Assembly: GCA_049669725.1 (NCBI GenBank)
Contig: JBATKU010000589.1
Span: forward strand, 1 to 30,818
DNA: 30,818 nucleotides
Direction of reading: 5' to 3'
Source: JAFDCJ01 sp049669725
Lineage (GTDB): Bacteria > Desulfobacterota > Desulfobacteria > Desulfobacterales > JAFDCJ01
Below the pieces are notes generated by a model. That model saw only the letters and a list, made by a program, of their open reading frames with translations, had not been told where the DNA came from and ran no database searches. The first letter of the stretch is position 1; every line of letters begins with the position of its first letter. The position numbers and the translations under genes are program-made. Below are positions 1 through 7,762 of this stretch, piece after piece.

Positions 1-193
1 AACCACAACACATAGGGGGTGCTCCCCATTGCAATCAATCTGTAGTGGTTTGCAATGTGTCGCCATTAAATTGAAAATTCCTTAAAAATGGGTGCATATA
101 GGGTTCATTTTTCTGTCATGATATGATATGTTTCACTTTATTTTAAGCACCGACCAAACCTAAATTACTGTAATTATTACCCCTTTTATCTTT
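1..193. other. Right edge of an off-window integrated element, no gene seen
   Basis: No convincing coding region is seen here. A perfect inverted repeat CATTGCAA / TTGCAATG lies at 27-34 and 50-57, with AACCAC (1-6) and GTGGTT (45-50) around it. Because the tRNA scar follows at 194, I infer that this is the end of an integrative element, and the inverted repeat may be a recombinase arm site. That last point is speculative. Confidence 0.4.
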
Positions 194-238
194 CTGGCAG
201 TCATGAGGTCAGGGGTTCGAGCCCCCTCAGCTCCACCA
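194..238 (+). tRNA. 3' half of tRNA-Ala(GGC), attachment-site scar
   Basis: The 45 nt read as tRNA positions 32-76: anticodon loop CTGGCAG (anticodon GGC), a 3' anticodon strand TCATG, variable AGGTC, T-arm AGGGG-TTCGAGC-CCCCT (all five pairs match), acceptor strand CAGCTCC, discriminator A and encoded CCA. The 5' half is missing: the bases before 194 cannot pair with TCATG and no D-arm is present. A 3' half ending in CCA and followed by a terminator is the usual scar left at the far end of an element integrated into a tRNA gene. The intact tRNA-Ala should lie to the left, outside this window, and DNA to the right should be original chromosome. Confidence 0.85.
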
Positions 239-244
239 GTAAAT

Positions 245-278
245 AAAAAGGTTAGTATCATCAAGCTAGCCTTTTTTT
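245..278 (+). terminator. Intrinsic terminator of the tRNA-Ala locus
   Basis: Stem AAAAAGGTTAG (245-255) pairs with CTAGCCTTTTT (266-276), with one G-T wobble and a 10-nt loop, and ends in a run of seven T. It sits 7 nt after the CCA of the tRNA fragment, so it is probably the native tRNA terminator that stayed with the chromosomal side. Confidence 0.8.
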
Positions 279-297
279 ATTGGCTTTGATGTGCGTG

Positions 298-306
298 TGC
301 TATAAT
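298..306 (+). promoter_or_regulatory. Extended -10 promoter for the GerMN/EF-G operon
   Basis: TGCTATAAT matches the extended -10 consensus exactly (TG, one base, TATAAT). The -35 region about 17 bp upstream is weak and overlaps the tail of the preceding terminator. The position, about 80-90 bp before the first gene, suits a promoter for the downstream pair. Confidence 0.6.
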
Positions 307-384
307 AGACATCAGCAGTAAGTTCGGTGACTGGCGGCGGTGCTCAGATACCGCTCAAGGAGCCGATGATCTCCTTACAACAGG

Positions 385-972
385 ATGATCCTGATCATGT
401 CACCATACCGTAAACGTATAATTTTCAGAGCCCTCGGCGTTCTCCTGGCAGGATGTGCTGTTCTGATGTCCCTACCGGCCGTATCCGATTCAGCAGCAGA
501 GCCAGACCGGGAAGATGTGCCTTTGCCCGGCGGCATGTCGGCTCCAACCAAAAAATCTCCGATCCACCTATATTTTGCCGGTCGAAACAGTAATTTTTTG
601 ATGGCCGAACAACGGGTGGTCTTCCATCCGGATGATCCGGCTGGTTTAGCCGATGCCATCGTCAAAGCATTAATAAAAGGCCCCCAAAGGGGTCTACTGA
701 AAACTATTCCGGCCGATACCCAGCTCAGGGCCCTTTACATTACCCCTGACGGAACCTGCTATGTCGATCTGTCTGGAGCCGTCAGGAAGAACCATCCCGG
801 GGGCAGCAAGTCAGAGCTCCTGACCATTTATTCGATGGTCAATTCTCTGGTCTTAAACGTGCCCGAAATTGAGCGCGTCCAAATCTTAATTGAGGGAAAT
901 GAAGCCCCTACCCTGGCAGGGCATATTGACCTGCAGCTACCTGTTAAAGCCAACATGCTGTTAATACGATGA
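385..972 (+). CDS. GerMN-domain exported protein
   Basis: A 195-residue protein with a short basic N-terminus, then a hydrophobic stretch containing LLAGC (about residues 20-24). It is either a lipoprotein or a cleaved secretory protein, because the hydrophobic region continues past the Cys. Residues about 58-190 fit the GerMN fold: an IHLYF opening strand, a long helix with DPAGLADAIVKALIKGP, then the LYITPDGTCYVDLSG strand pair and an LVLNVPEIERVQILIEGNE ending. GerMN domains occur outside sporulation in many exported proteins and their ligand is generally unknown. An alternative start is the second Met at 397; neither has a strong ribosome site. Its TGA overlaps the ATG of the EF-G gene (ATGA), so the two are translationally coupled. 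Confidence 0.8.
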   Translation: MILIMSPYRKRIIFRALGVLLAGCAVLMSLPAVSDSAAEPDREDVPLPGGMSAPTKKSPIHLYFAGRNSNFLMAEQRVVFHPDDPAGLADAIVKALIKGPQRGLLKTIPADTQLRALYITPDGTCYVDLSGAVRKNHPGGSKSELLTIYSMVNSLVLNVPEIERVQILIEGNEAPTLAGHIDLQLPVKANMLLIR

Positions 973-3002
973 AGAAAAAAGTTAAAATCAGCAACATCAG
1001 AAACCTCGGCATCATTGCTCACATTGATGCCGGTAAAACCACTGTCACCGAGCGAATTCTGTACTACACGGGTCGATCCCATAAAATCGGCGAAGTCCAT
1101 GATGGCGAAGCGGTTATGGACTGGATGGTTGATGAGCAGGAACGGGGCATAACGATCACATCGGCCGTCACCACCTGCGAGTGGAAAAATTGTGAAATCC
1201 ACATTATCGACACACCGGGCCATGTGGATTTTACGATTGAAGTCGAACGCTCATTGCGGGTCCTCGATGGCGTAATCGGTGTTTTCAGTGCGGTGGAAGG
1301 CGTCGAACCTCAGTCTGAAACCGTATGGCGCCAGGCAGACAAATACGGTGTACCCAAAATGGCTTTTATCAACAAACTCGACCGCATAGGCGCCGATTTT
1401 CTGGGAACTGTTGATATGATGCAGGAGCGTTTGAAGGCCAATCCAATCATCCTTCAACTGCCGGTTGGCCAGGGTGACGATTTTACGGATATCATTGATC
1501 TGATCGAAATGAAACAGATCAGGTGGGATGAAGAAAGCCTGGGGGTCAGTTATCATTATGAGGACATCGCCGACGAATACCGCAAAGAGGCTGAAAAGTA
1601 CCGTGAGAAAATTATAGAAGCCGCCGCCGAATACGACGATGACGTGATGGAGGACTATCTGTCGGAAGAGCCCATCGACTCACCAAAAATCCTGGCAGCA
1701 ATCCGTAAAGCCACCGTGCGTCTGGAACTGGTCCCCGTATTATGCGGGTCTGCCTTGCGAAATAAAGGGATTCAACCCCTGCTGGATGCGATTGTTGAAT
1801 TTCTTCCCAGCCCGGCCGATGTCCCCCCCATACAGGGGACACACCCTGAAACCGGTGACATCATTGAATGTCAGGCCAAAGATTCCGATCCCCTGGCAGC
1901 CCTGATATTTAAAGTCGCCATGATAGAGGGCCGCAAGCTTTCCTTCGTCCGGGTGTATGGCGGAAAAATGAAAGTCGGCGAAGAGCTCTACAACCCCTCG
2001 TTGAAGAAAAAGGAAAAACTGACGCGTATTTTACAAATGCATGCCAACAAACGCGAGCGTGTGGAGACCGTGGGCGCCGGCAGCATTGTCGGCGTTGTCG
2101 GCCTGAAGGATTCATCCACGGGTGAGACGCTGTGTACCTTCAATCATCCTGTTTTACTGGAAAAAATTGAGATTTATGAGCCCGTTATTTCGGTGGCGAT
2201 AGAGCCCAAAACCCATACCGACCAGGAAAAGATTGATGCGGTTCTGGAAAAATTCCTGGCTGAAGATCCAACCTTGCGTGTGCGCCAGGATGAAGATACC
2301 GGTCAAACCATCCTTTCGGGTATGGGTGAGCTTCACCTGGAAATTATTACCAGCCGCATGCAGCGGGAATTTAACACCAACGTCAATGTCGGCCAGCCCC
2401 AGGTCGTCTACCGGGAAACAATTGCAAATGCTGCGGACGCATCATCACTTTTCGATAAAGAAATCGCCGGACAGCGTCAATACGGTGAGGTCACCTTAAG
2501 GGCCGCCCCGCTTCCCAGAGGATCCGGTGCCCGTTTCCTGTCTGATATTTCCGAAGATGAACTGCCGCTGGTTTATATAGACGCAGCTGAAAAAGGTGCC
2601 ATGGAATCACTGGAGAGCGGTGCGCTGATGGGGTATCCGGTGGTTGATGTAGAAATCACCCTCACCGGCGTTAACCACAAGGATTCGTTAAGCACTGAAC
2701 TGGCCTACACGGTAAGTGCCTCCATGGCGTGCAGAGACGCCCTGGCGAAAGCCGCGCCGTTTTTACTGGAACCGATCATGGATGTGGAGGTATTTATACC
2801 GGAGGCATTCATGGGCGAGGTGATTGGTGATTTAAATGCGCGCGGTGGAAAAATAGAGTCCATAGATCACAAAATGGGTGCCCAGGTCCTTAAAGCCATT
2901 GTTCCCCTGGCACGGATGTTCGGTTATTCAACCGCCCTGCGTTCGGCAACCCAGGGCCGCGGCACCTTTACGATGCAATTTTCCCATTTTGACCGCAGCT
3001 AA
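969..3002 (+). CDS. fusA: Elongation factor G paralogue (translational GTPase)
   Basis: 677 residues, slightly shorter than canonical EF-G (about 690-705). All GTPase motifs are intact: G1 AHIDAGKT (17-24), RGITI of switch I (59-63), DTPGH (81-85) and NKLD (135-138). Domains II-V follow, ending in a normal domain V (PIMDVEVFIPEAFMGEVIGDL). Domain IV differs from the standard housekeeping form: the canonical QSGGRGQYG-type region reads KEIAGQRQYG. This suggests a second-class EF-G rather than the copy in the str operon, and no rpsL, rpsG or tuf gene is nearby. EF-G drives GTP-dependent translocation and ribosome recycling; which of these this copy does cannot be told from sequence. It is coupled to the GerMN gene upstream. 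Confidence 0.9.
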   Translation: MKKKVKISNIRNLGIIAHIDAGKTTVTERILYYTGRSHKIGEVHDGEAVMDWMVDEQERGITITSAVTTCEWKNCEIHIIDTPGHVDFTIEVERSLRVLDGVIGVFSAVEGVEPQSETVWRQADKYGVPKMAFINKLDRIGADFLGTVDMMQERLKANPIILQLPVGQGDDFTDIIDLIEMKQIRWDEESLGVSYHYEDIADEYRKEAEKYREKIIEAAAEYDDDVMEDYLSEEPIDSPKILAAIRKATVRLELVPVLCGSALRNKGIQPLLDAIVEFLPSPADVPPIQGTHPETGDIIECQAKDSDPLAALIFKVAMIEGRKLSFVRVYGGKMKVGEELYNPSLKKKEKLTRILQMHANKRERVETVGAGSIVGVVGLKDSSTGETLCTFNHPVLLEKIEIYEPVISVAIEPKTHTDQEKIDAVLEKFLAEDPTLRVRQDEDTGQTILSGMGELHLEIITSRMQREFNTNVNVGQPQVVYRETIANAADASSLFDKEIAGQRQYGEVTLRAAPLPRGSGARFLSDISEDELPLVYIDAAEKGAMESLESGALMGYPVVDVEITLTGVNHKDSLSTELAYTVSASMACRDALAKAAPFLLEPIMDVEVFIPEAFMGEVIGDLNARGGKIESIDHKMGAQVLKAIVPLARMFGYSTALRSATQGRGTFTMQFSHFDRS

Positions 3003-3016
3003 CAGGCCAATCCGAA

Positions 3017-4441
3017 CTACCCGTCCCCTTTTTTATTCTTATTTTTCTTAGGGTCCATTTTAGCCAGCCAATCTTGAATCTGCTTGCGCTTTTCATCATC
3101 CTGGGAATGCTTCAAAGCTTGGGTTAACTGGATCTTGGCATTTTTAAAATCGCGGCTCCTGAGATAGAAAACACCGAGATAGTAGTAAGCGTCACCCAGC
3201 CGATTCTGCTTTCCCAGGCTTTGGCCCAGAAAATAATACGCCTCGGTAAATTGAGGGAAATCGCGGGTTACCTGCAAAAGACTGTCCGAGGCGCCTGCCA
3301 GATCGCCCATTTCCATCTGGGTGCGACCCAGATAAAACTGGCATTCGGCGTCCTTGGCAATCATGGTGCAGGCACTTTTCAGGATTTTTAAGGCCTGCTC
3401 AGATTGACCGTCGAGATAATATACCCAGCCAAGATCTTTTAAAATATAGGGGTCAAAGGCTCTTTTCGTCAATGCCATCCGCATCTGGGAGATGGCTTCC
3501 TTATAATTTTCTGTCCTGGCCAGAATCAGTCCATATCGGTAGTGCGCCAGGGGATCTTTTGGATTTTTGGCAACCTCTGACGCCAGCTCGCTCAAAACGA
3601 TTTCCTCGTTGCCGTAGCGAATCTCAGAACGCATATGAACCCGGTCAAACTCTTCCGGGTTCACCAAGGGAATGGGTTTATGATCTTGGTCGTAAGATTC
3701 TAGCCAGGAACTGATAAAACCAATCCGTTCTTCCACAGCCGGGTGGGTCATCAGATAGGTGGGGATCTGATCGGATCCGAACCAGGTCTTACTGCGAATT
3801 TTCTTCAAAATTTCCAGCAAACCGCTGGCGCTGTAATTGGCTTTGGTGAGAAACTCAACTCCGAACTGATCCGCCTGCATTTCGTTTTCGCGACTGTAAG
3901 CCAGCTCGGCGGATTGCCCCGCTGCCACGGATCCCATGGTAACCGCACTGGCCGCTTCACCGGCACCACCGATCCCCATTAAAACGCCGGCGGCCACCCC
4001 GGCCAGGGTTGCCATGCTGATTTTCTTGGAGCGCTCGATCTTCTGGGAAATATGCCGGCAGTACACATGGGCTATTTCATGCCCCATAATACCGGCAAGC
4101 TCTTCTTCTTCCTTCATGGCATTCAGCAACCCGGTGTAAACAAATATATGACCGGCCGGTGTGGCAAAGGCGTTGTAAACATCATCATTAATCACATGAA
4201 AGTGGTATTTAAACGGCTGCGGCGGCAAGGTCGCCAGGATCCTTTGGCCGATTTTGTTCACATAGGGGACGATCACGGGGTCATCAATTACATCAAAGTA
4301 CTTGTATATCATCGCCATCATCTGGCGCGACATGTCTTCTTCCTCTTTGACAGTGATACTGAAAACCGCCGGTGAGATTAGACTGCCTAAGGTGAAAAGG
4401 ACCATCACCCCGATAGCAATTATTTTTTTGATCGGTTTCAT
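3017..4441 (-). CDS. M48 family metalloprotease with C-terminal TPRs (BepA-like)
   Basis: 474 residues. Residues 1-28 form a signal peptide or N-terminal anchor. The M48 catalytic domain has HEIAH at 121-125 (zinc ligands H121 and H125, catalytic E122) and a third ligand in ENEMQAD (E187). A hydrophobic Gly/Ala segment lies at about 142-175. After about residue 275, tandem TPRs run to a Lys-rich tail. This architecture matches the periplasmic outer-membrane-quality-control proteases BepA/YfgC, so the likely role is chaperone/protease action on outer-membrane proteins; this is inferred from the family. The gene converges with the EF-G gene (15 bp gap) and diverges from parA. No gene symbol is assigned because the substrate is unknown. 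Confidence 0.9.
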   Translation of the reverse strand: MKPIKKIIAIGVMVLFTLGSLISPAVFSITVKEEEDMSRQMMAMIYKYFDVIDDPVIVPYVNKIGQRILATLPPQPFKYHFHVINDDVYNAFATPAGHIFVYTGLLNAMKEEEELAGIMGHEIAHVYCRHISQKIERSKKISMATLAGVAAGVLMGIGGAGEAASAVTMGSVAAGQSAELAYSRENEMQADQFGVEFLTKANYSASGLLEILKKIRSKTWFGSDQIPTYLMTHPAVEERIGFISSWLESYDQDHKPIPLVNPEEFDRVHMRSEIRYGNEEIVLSELASEVAKNPKDPLAHYRYGLILARTENYKEAISQMRMALTKRAFDPYILKDLGWVYYLDGQSEQALKILKSACTMIAKDAECQFYLGRTQMEMGDLAGASDSLLQVTRDFPQFTEAYYFLGQSLGKQNRLGDAYYYLGVFYLRSRDFKNAKIQLTQALKHSQDDEKRKQIQDWLAKMDPKKNKNKKGDG

Positions 4442-4578
4442 GACACATGGATAATGTCACATTTTTATCTTCTTTTCAAATAACAAATTTTGTGTTAGAT
4501 CAGGACTGCGAAAATGTGGGTTTTGTCCTGTCTGGAATGCGGGGAAAAGGGAACATTGGGTTCTGGGAAATTGAACTA

Positions 4579-5364
4579 ATGGCACGTGTAATATGCATCG
4601 CAAATCAAAAGGGCGGCGTCGGCAAAACGACAACGGCTGTCAATCTGTCTGCATCTCTGGCAGTGTCGGAAAAACGCACGTTGCTGGTCGATTGTGACCC
4701 CCAGGGAAATGCCACCTCGGGGGTGGGAATCGATCAAAGCGCCATAGATAGAACCCTTTATCATGGCATGCTCGGTCAGGTCGGACCGCAAAATCTGATC
4801 ATGGACAGCGCAATTTCAGCTTTAAAAGTGATCCCTTCCAATGTGGAATTAATCGGGTTTGAAGTCGAGATGATGTCAAGTCCCGAGCGTGACATTGCAT
4901 TGAAAAATCTCCTTGCCGAATTAGACGGCTCCTTTGAGTATATTATCCTGGACTGCCCGCCCTCACTGAGCCTTTTAACGGTCAATGCGCTGACCGCCGC
5001 TGATTTCCTGCTGATTCCGCTGCAGTGTGAATTTTACGCCCTCGAAGGTTTGGGCCAGCTCCTGCGAACCGTGGAGCGTATCAAGCAGGCTCTGAACCCC
5101 GAACTCAAGATCGCCGGAATTCTGCTGACCATGTTCGACAGACGCACCAATCTGTCATATCAGGTCGCGGAGGAAGCTGAAAAATACTTCAAAGATCTGG
5201 TGTTCAAAACCCTGGTTCCCCGCAATATCCGTTTGAGCGAGGCACCGAGTTTCGGCAAGCCCATATTGCTCTATGATGCGACTTCGACCGGTGCCCGCAG
5301 CTACATAGAGCTTGCCAGAGAAATTATGTTGACTGAAGGTGACGAATGCAAAGAAGCAAGTTGA
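4579..5364 (+). CDS. parA: Chromosome-partitioning ATPase ParA (Soj)
   Basis: The start at 4579 gives 261 residues and the standard N-terminus MARVICIANQKGGVGKTTT. An upstream in-frame ATG at 4447 would add 44 residues unlike the family. The deviant Walker A is KGGVGKTT with the signature Lys; Walker A' is VDCDPQGNAT; Walker B is ILDCPPSL; and QCEFYALEGLGQL is the conserved mid-region. ParA binds DNA non-specifically as an ATP dimer and is driven by ParB to segregate chromosome origins. It overlaps parB by 19 bp, so the two form one operon. I see no complete parS palindrome in the window. Confidence 0.95.
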   Translation: MARVICIANQKGGVGKTTTAVNLSASLAVSEKRTLLVDCDPQGNATSGVGIDQSAIDRTLYHGMLGQVGPQNLIMDSAISALKVIPSNVELIGFEVEMMSSPERDIALKNLLAELDGSFEYIILDCPPSLSLLTVNALTAADFLLIPLQCEFYALEGLGQLLRTVERIKQALNPELKIAGILLTMFDRRTNLSYQVAEEAEKYFKDLVFKTLVPRNIRLSEAPSFGKPILLYDATSTGARSYIELAREIMLTEGDECKEAS

Positions 5365-6248
5365 CGAAAACCGTCGGTGCTAAAGACGGCAAACGCAAAA
5401 AAATGGCTCTTGGCAAAGGGTTGGCTGCCCTTATTCCGGAAGTGGAACCAGACAAAGCGGAACAGAAAGACTATTTTTTCTGCGATATCGATCTCATCCG
5501 GCCCAACCGTTTTCAGCCCCGTCTTAATTTTTCGGAGGAAGATCTGCAGGAACTTACAGACTCAATCAAGACCCATGGAATCCTGCAGCCGCTATTGGTG
5601 CGCAAAGATGAAGACGGCTATGAACTGATCGCCGGTGAACGGCGATTAAGGGCAGCCAAACGTGTCCGCTTAACCCAGGTGCCGGTGGTAATAAAGCGCG
5701 TAAGCGATGACAAACTGCTGGAAATGGCCATTGTCGAAAATATCCAGCGTGAAAACTTAAATCCCATCGAAGAGGCTGAAGCATATCACCGCTTGATTAC
5801 CCAGCTGAATCTGACCCAGGATCAGGCATCGGCCCGAGTGGGCAAAAGCCGATCGGCGGTTGCCAATTTTCTGCGACTGCGGCAGCTGCCGGAGCAGATC
5901 AAAGACAGCATTACAGACGGCTCGCTGAGTATGGGACATGCAAGGGCGATTCTGGGTGCCGAAGCATCACCCCAACAACTTGCTGCCTGGCGGGCGGTCG
6001 TCGCCAAAGGACTGTCGGTCAGACAGACCGAAGCCCTTATACGGCGCTTAAAGTCTGAGAAAAAAAAGCCGAAAGTATCCCGCAATCGTACCGAAGAGAT
6101 ATATTTATCCGGCCTCGCCGAGGATCTTTCCCGCTACTTCGGCACTAAAATCCTGATTAAAAAGGATGGTCCCAAAGGGAAGGTTGAAATTGAATTCTAC
6201 AGCAATGACGATCTTGATCGGTTGATTCGCCGCCTGAAAAAAACTTAA
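5346..6248 (+). CDS. parB: Chromosome-partitioning protein ParB (Spo0J), CTPase clamp
   Basis: 300 residues. The start at 5346 is preceded by AAGGTG at SD distance, which favours it over the internal ATG at 5403 (MALGKGLAALIPE), although the latter looks like the core family start. The ParB N domain is clear: IRPNRFQPR, then GILQPLLVR, GERRLRAAK (the CTP-binding GERR motif) and ENIQRENLNPIEEA. A helix-turn-helix for parS binding follows (LTQDQASARVGKSRSAVANFLRL), and the C-terminus resembles the dimerisation domain. ParB loads on parS near the origin, slides as a CTP clamp and stimulates ParA. Confidence 0.95.
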   Translation: MQRSKLTKTVGAKDGKRKKMALGKGLAALIPEVEPDKAEQKDYFFCDIDLIRPNRFQPRLNFSEEDLQELTDSIKTHGILQPLLVRKDEDGYELIAGERRLRAAKRVRLTQVPVVIKRVSDDKLLEMAIVENIQRENLNPIEEAEAYHRLITQLNLTQDQASARVGKSRSAVANFLRLRQLPEQIKDSITDGSLSMGHARAILGAEASPQQLAAWRAVVAKGLSVRQTEALIRRLKSEKKKPKVSRNRTEEIYLSGLAEDLSRYFGTKILIKKDGPKGKVEIEFYSNDDLDRLIRRLKKT

Positions 6249-6261
6249 TAAGTACCGAATA

Positions 6262-6372
6262 CAAGGCAAGTTAGGCGAAGAGATAACTAAAATTGTTTTG
6301 GTCATTGGATATTGAAGTTTGAGATTTATTTGTAATTTCGTGCTTGGAATTTGGGATTTTTTTTGAATGTCC
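6262..6372. repeat. Degenerate intergenic repeat-like sequence
   Basis: The parB-NYN gap holds T-rich runs with repeated blocks such as TTGAAGTTTGAGATTTATTTG, TAATTTCGTGC and TTGGAATTTGGGATTTTTTTT. From memory, near-identical AT-rich low-complexity blocks are scattered between genes in many Desulfobacterota genomes. Only one copy is in this window, so calling it a dispersed repeat is inference. Confidence 0.4.
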
Positions 6373-6405
6373 CCCAATGCTGAATAATGAATATTGACGA
6401 AAACG

Positions 6406-6927
6406 ATGTCCATTCATATTATCATAGACGGCTATAACCTTATTCGCCAATCAAAATATTTGAGCACCCTGGACCTGCAGGATATTCAATTAGGCCGCGA
6501 TGCCCTGATCGATATGCTGGTGGCGTATAAAAAAATAAAAGCCCACCGCATTACCGTCGTATTTGATGGAATCCGGGCGCCAAATTTGGCCCAGCAAAGG
6601 GACCGGCATAAGGGCATATCCATCATGTTTTCTCACCACGGTGAGTCGGCCGATGCGGTCATAAAAAAAATGGCCTCCGGCGAAAAACAAAAAGCCCTGG
6701 TGGTAAGCTCCGATCAGGATATCATTCAATCAGCGAATTCCAGCGGCGCATCAACCATCAGTTCGGTTGATTTTGAGAACAAACTGATCCTGTCGGCTCA
6801 CATGGATGGCATGGAACCCGGCCGGGATGATCATGACGGCTGGAAGCCGACGACGAAAAAAAAAGGCCCCAGCCGGCGCCTAACCAGACGGCAGCGGAAG
6901 AACAACGCCAAAATTTGCAAGCTATAG
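6406..6927 (+). CDS. NYN-domain (YacP-like) predicted RNase
   Basis: Starting at ATG 6406 gives 173 residues; a TTG 12 nt upstream is possible. The N-terminus IHIIIDGYNLIRQS is the NYN/PIN-like opening with its acidic Asp. VVFDGI (central Asp) and ALVVSSDQDIIQSA (the D-x-D near the active site) follow. The C-terminus is basic (KKKGPSRRLTRRQRKNN), suited to RNA binding. YacP/Rae1-like proteins are endoribonucleases, in some bacteria acting on mRNA at the ribosome. The substrate here is unknown. Confidence 0.85.
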   Translation: MSIHIIIDGYNLIRQSKYLSTLDLQDIQLGRDALIDMLVAYKKIKAHRITVVFDGIRAPNLAQQRDRHKGISIMFSHHGESADAVIKKMASGEKQKALVVSSDQDIIQSANSSGASTISSVDFENKLILSAHMDGMEPGRDDHDGWKPTTKKKGPSRRLTRRQRKNNAKICKL

Positions 6928-7014
6928 ACGCGTAGGCATAAATTTTACCTTGCAATTCTATAACTTTTCTATTTAACGTTTAAGCACCAGCACTTATGAA
7001 TAGGCAGGCCTGCA

Positions 7015-7425
7015 ATGAAGCGAATTTGTGTCATAGACGGCCAGGGCGGCGGAATCGGCAGTACAATTATTAAAAGACTTAAGGATACTTTCGAGGAAAC
7101 CATTGAAATTATCGCCCTGGGGACCAATGCTATCGCCACCACCCAGATGCTGAAGGCAAGAGCCAATCGGGGCGCCACCGGCGAAAACGCCATTGCCCGA
7201 ACGGTAAAATCCGTCGATGTTATCGTCGGACCGATCGGCATTATTGTCGCGCATGCCATGATGGGCGAGGTGACCCCTATAATCGCTGAAGCGATAGCGG
7301 GCAGCCCGGCCAAAAAAATCCTGTTACCGCTTTCCCAGGAAAACATAGAGGTCGTCGGATTATCTCAGCGTCCGCTTCCCAAACTGGTGCAGGAACTTAT
7401 CGAAAAACACTTACCAAAAGGATAA
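7015..7425 (+). CDS. DUF3842 family protein
   Basis: 136 residues. The N-terminus MKRICVIDGQGGGIGSTIIKRL has a glycine-rich nucleotide-binding-like loop at residues 8-15. The rest alternates strands and helices like a small Rossmann-type domain, with a DVIVGPIGIIVAHAMMGEVTP segment. This is the DUF3842 family; the biochemical role is not known to me. It is 4 bp from the cooT-like gene, so the two are probably co-transcribed, hinting at a shared metal or carbon-monoxide/anaerobic context (inference). Confidence 0.8.
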   Translation: MKRICVIDGQGGGIGSTIIKRLKDTFEETIEIIALGTNAIATTQMLKARANRGATGENAIARTVKSVDVIVGPIGIIVAHAMMGEVTPIIAEAIAGSPAKKILLPLSQENIEVVGLSQRPLPKLVQELIEKHLPKG

Positions 7426-7429
7426 AATC

Positions 7430-7621
7430 ATGTGTGAAGCAAACGCCTATCTGATCGAAGGCAACAACACCACCCTGATTATGGAAGCTGTTGATACGAT
7501 CGAACCGCAAGAAGAAGGTATTCAGCTCATCAGCATTTTTGGAGAGCAAAAATTTCTAAAGGCCAGTATTCACTCTCTGTCTCTGGTAGACAATAAAGTG
7601 TATTTAAGACAAACCGGGTAG
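7430..7621 (+). CDS. CooT family small nickel-binding protein
   Basis: 63 residues starting MCEANAYL. The Cys at position 2 is the hallmark of the CooT family, where a homodimer binds Ni(II) through Cys2 and supports nickel delivery to CO dehydrogenase in characterised members. The length and beta-rich pattern fit. No CO dehydrogenase gene is in the window, so the client enzyme is unknown. The gene follows DUF3842 after 4 bp. Confidence 0.85.
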   Translation: MCEANAYLIEGNNTTLIMEAVDTIEPQEEGIQLISIFGEQKFLKASIHSLSLVDNKVYLRQTG

Positions 7622-7762
7622 GACAGCCTTGCCGAAGAACACAAGTTGGCATAACCGGGGCCCTGGTTGCCCTGACATTTTCCAGAAGGGCCTGGCCGCG
7701 AATAACATCGTCGGAAAAGCCTGATCCGGCTCCAAATCGCCAGGGTTTTGCGAGTATACCAA

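Noticed and set aside
129..136. TGTTTCAC, half of a ParB parS site
   Set aside because: Only one arm of the 16-bp palindrome is present, and no full parS was found anywhere in the window.
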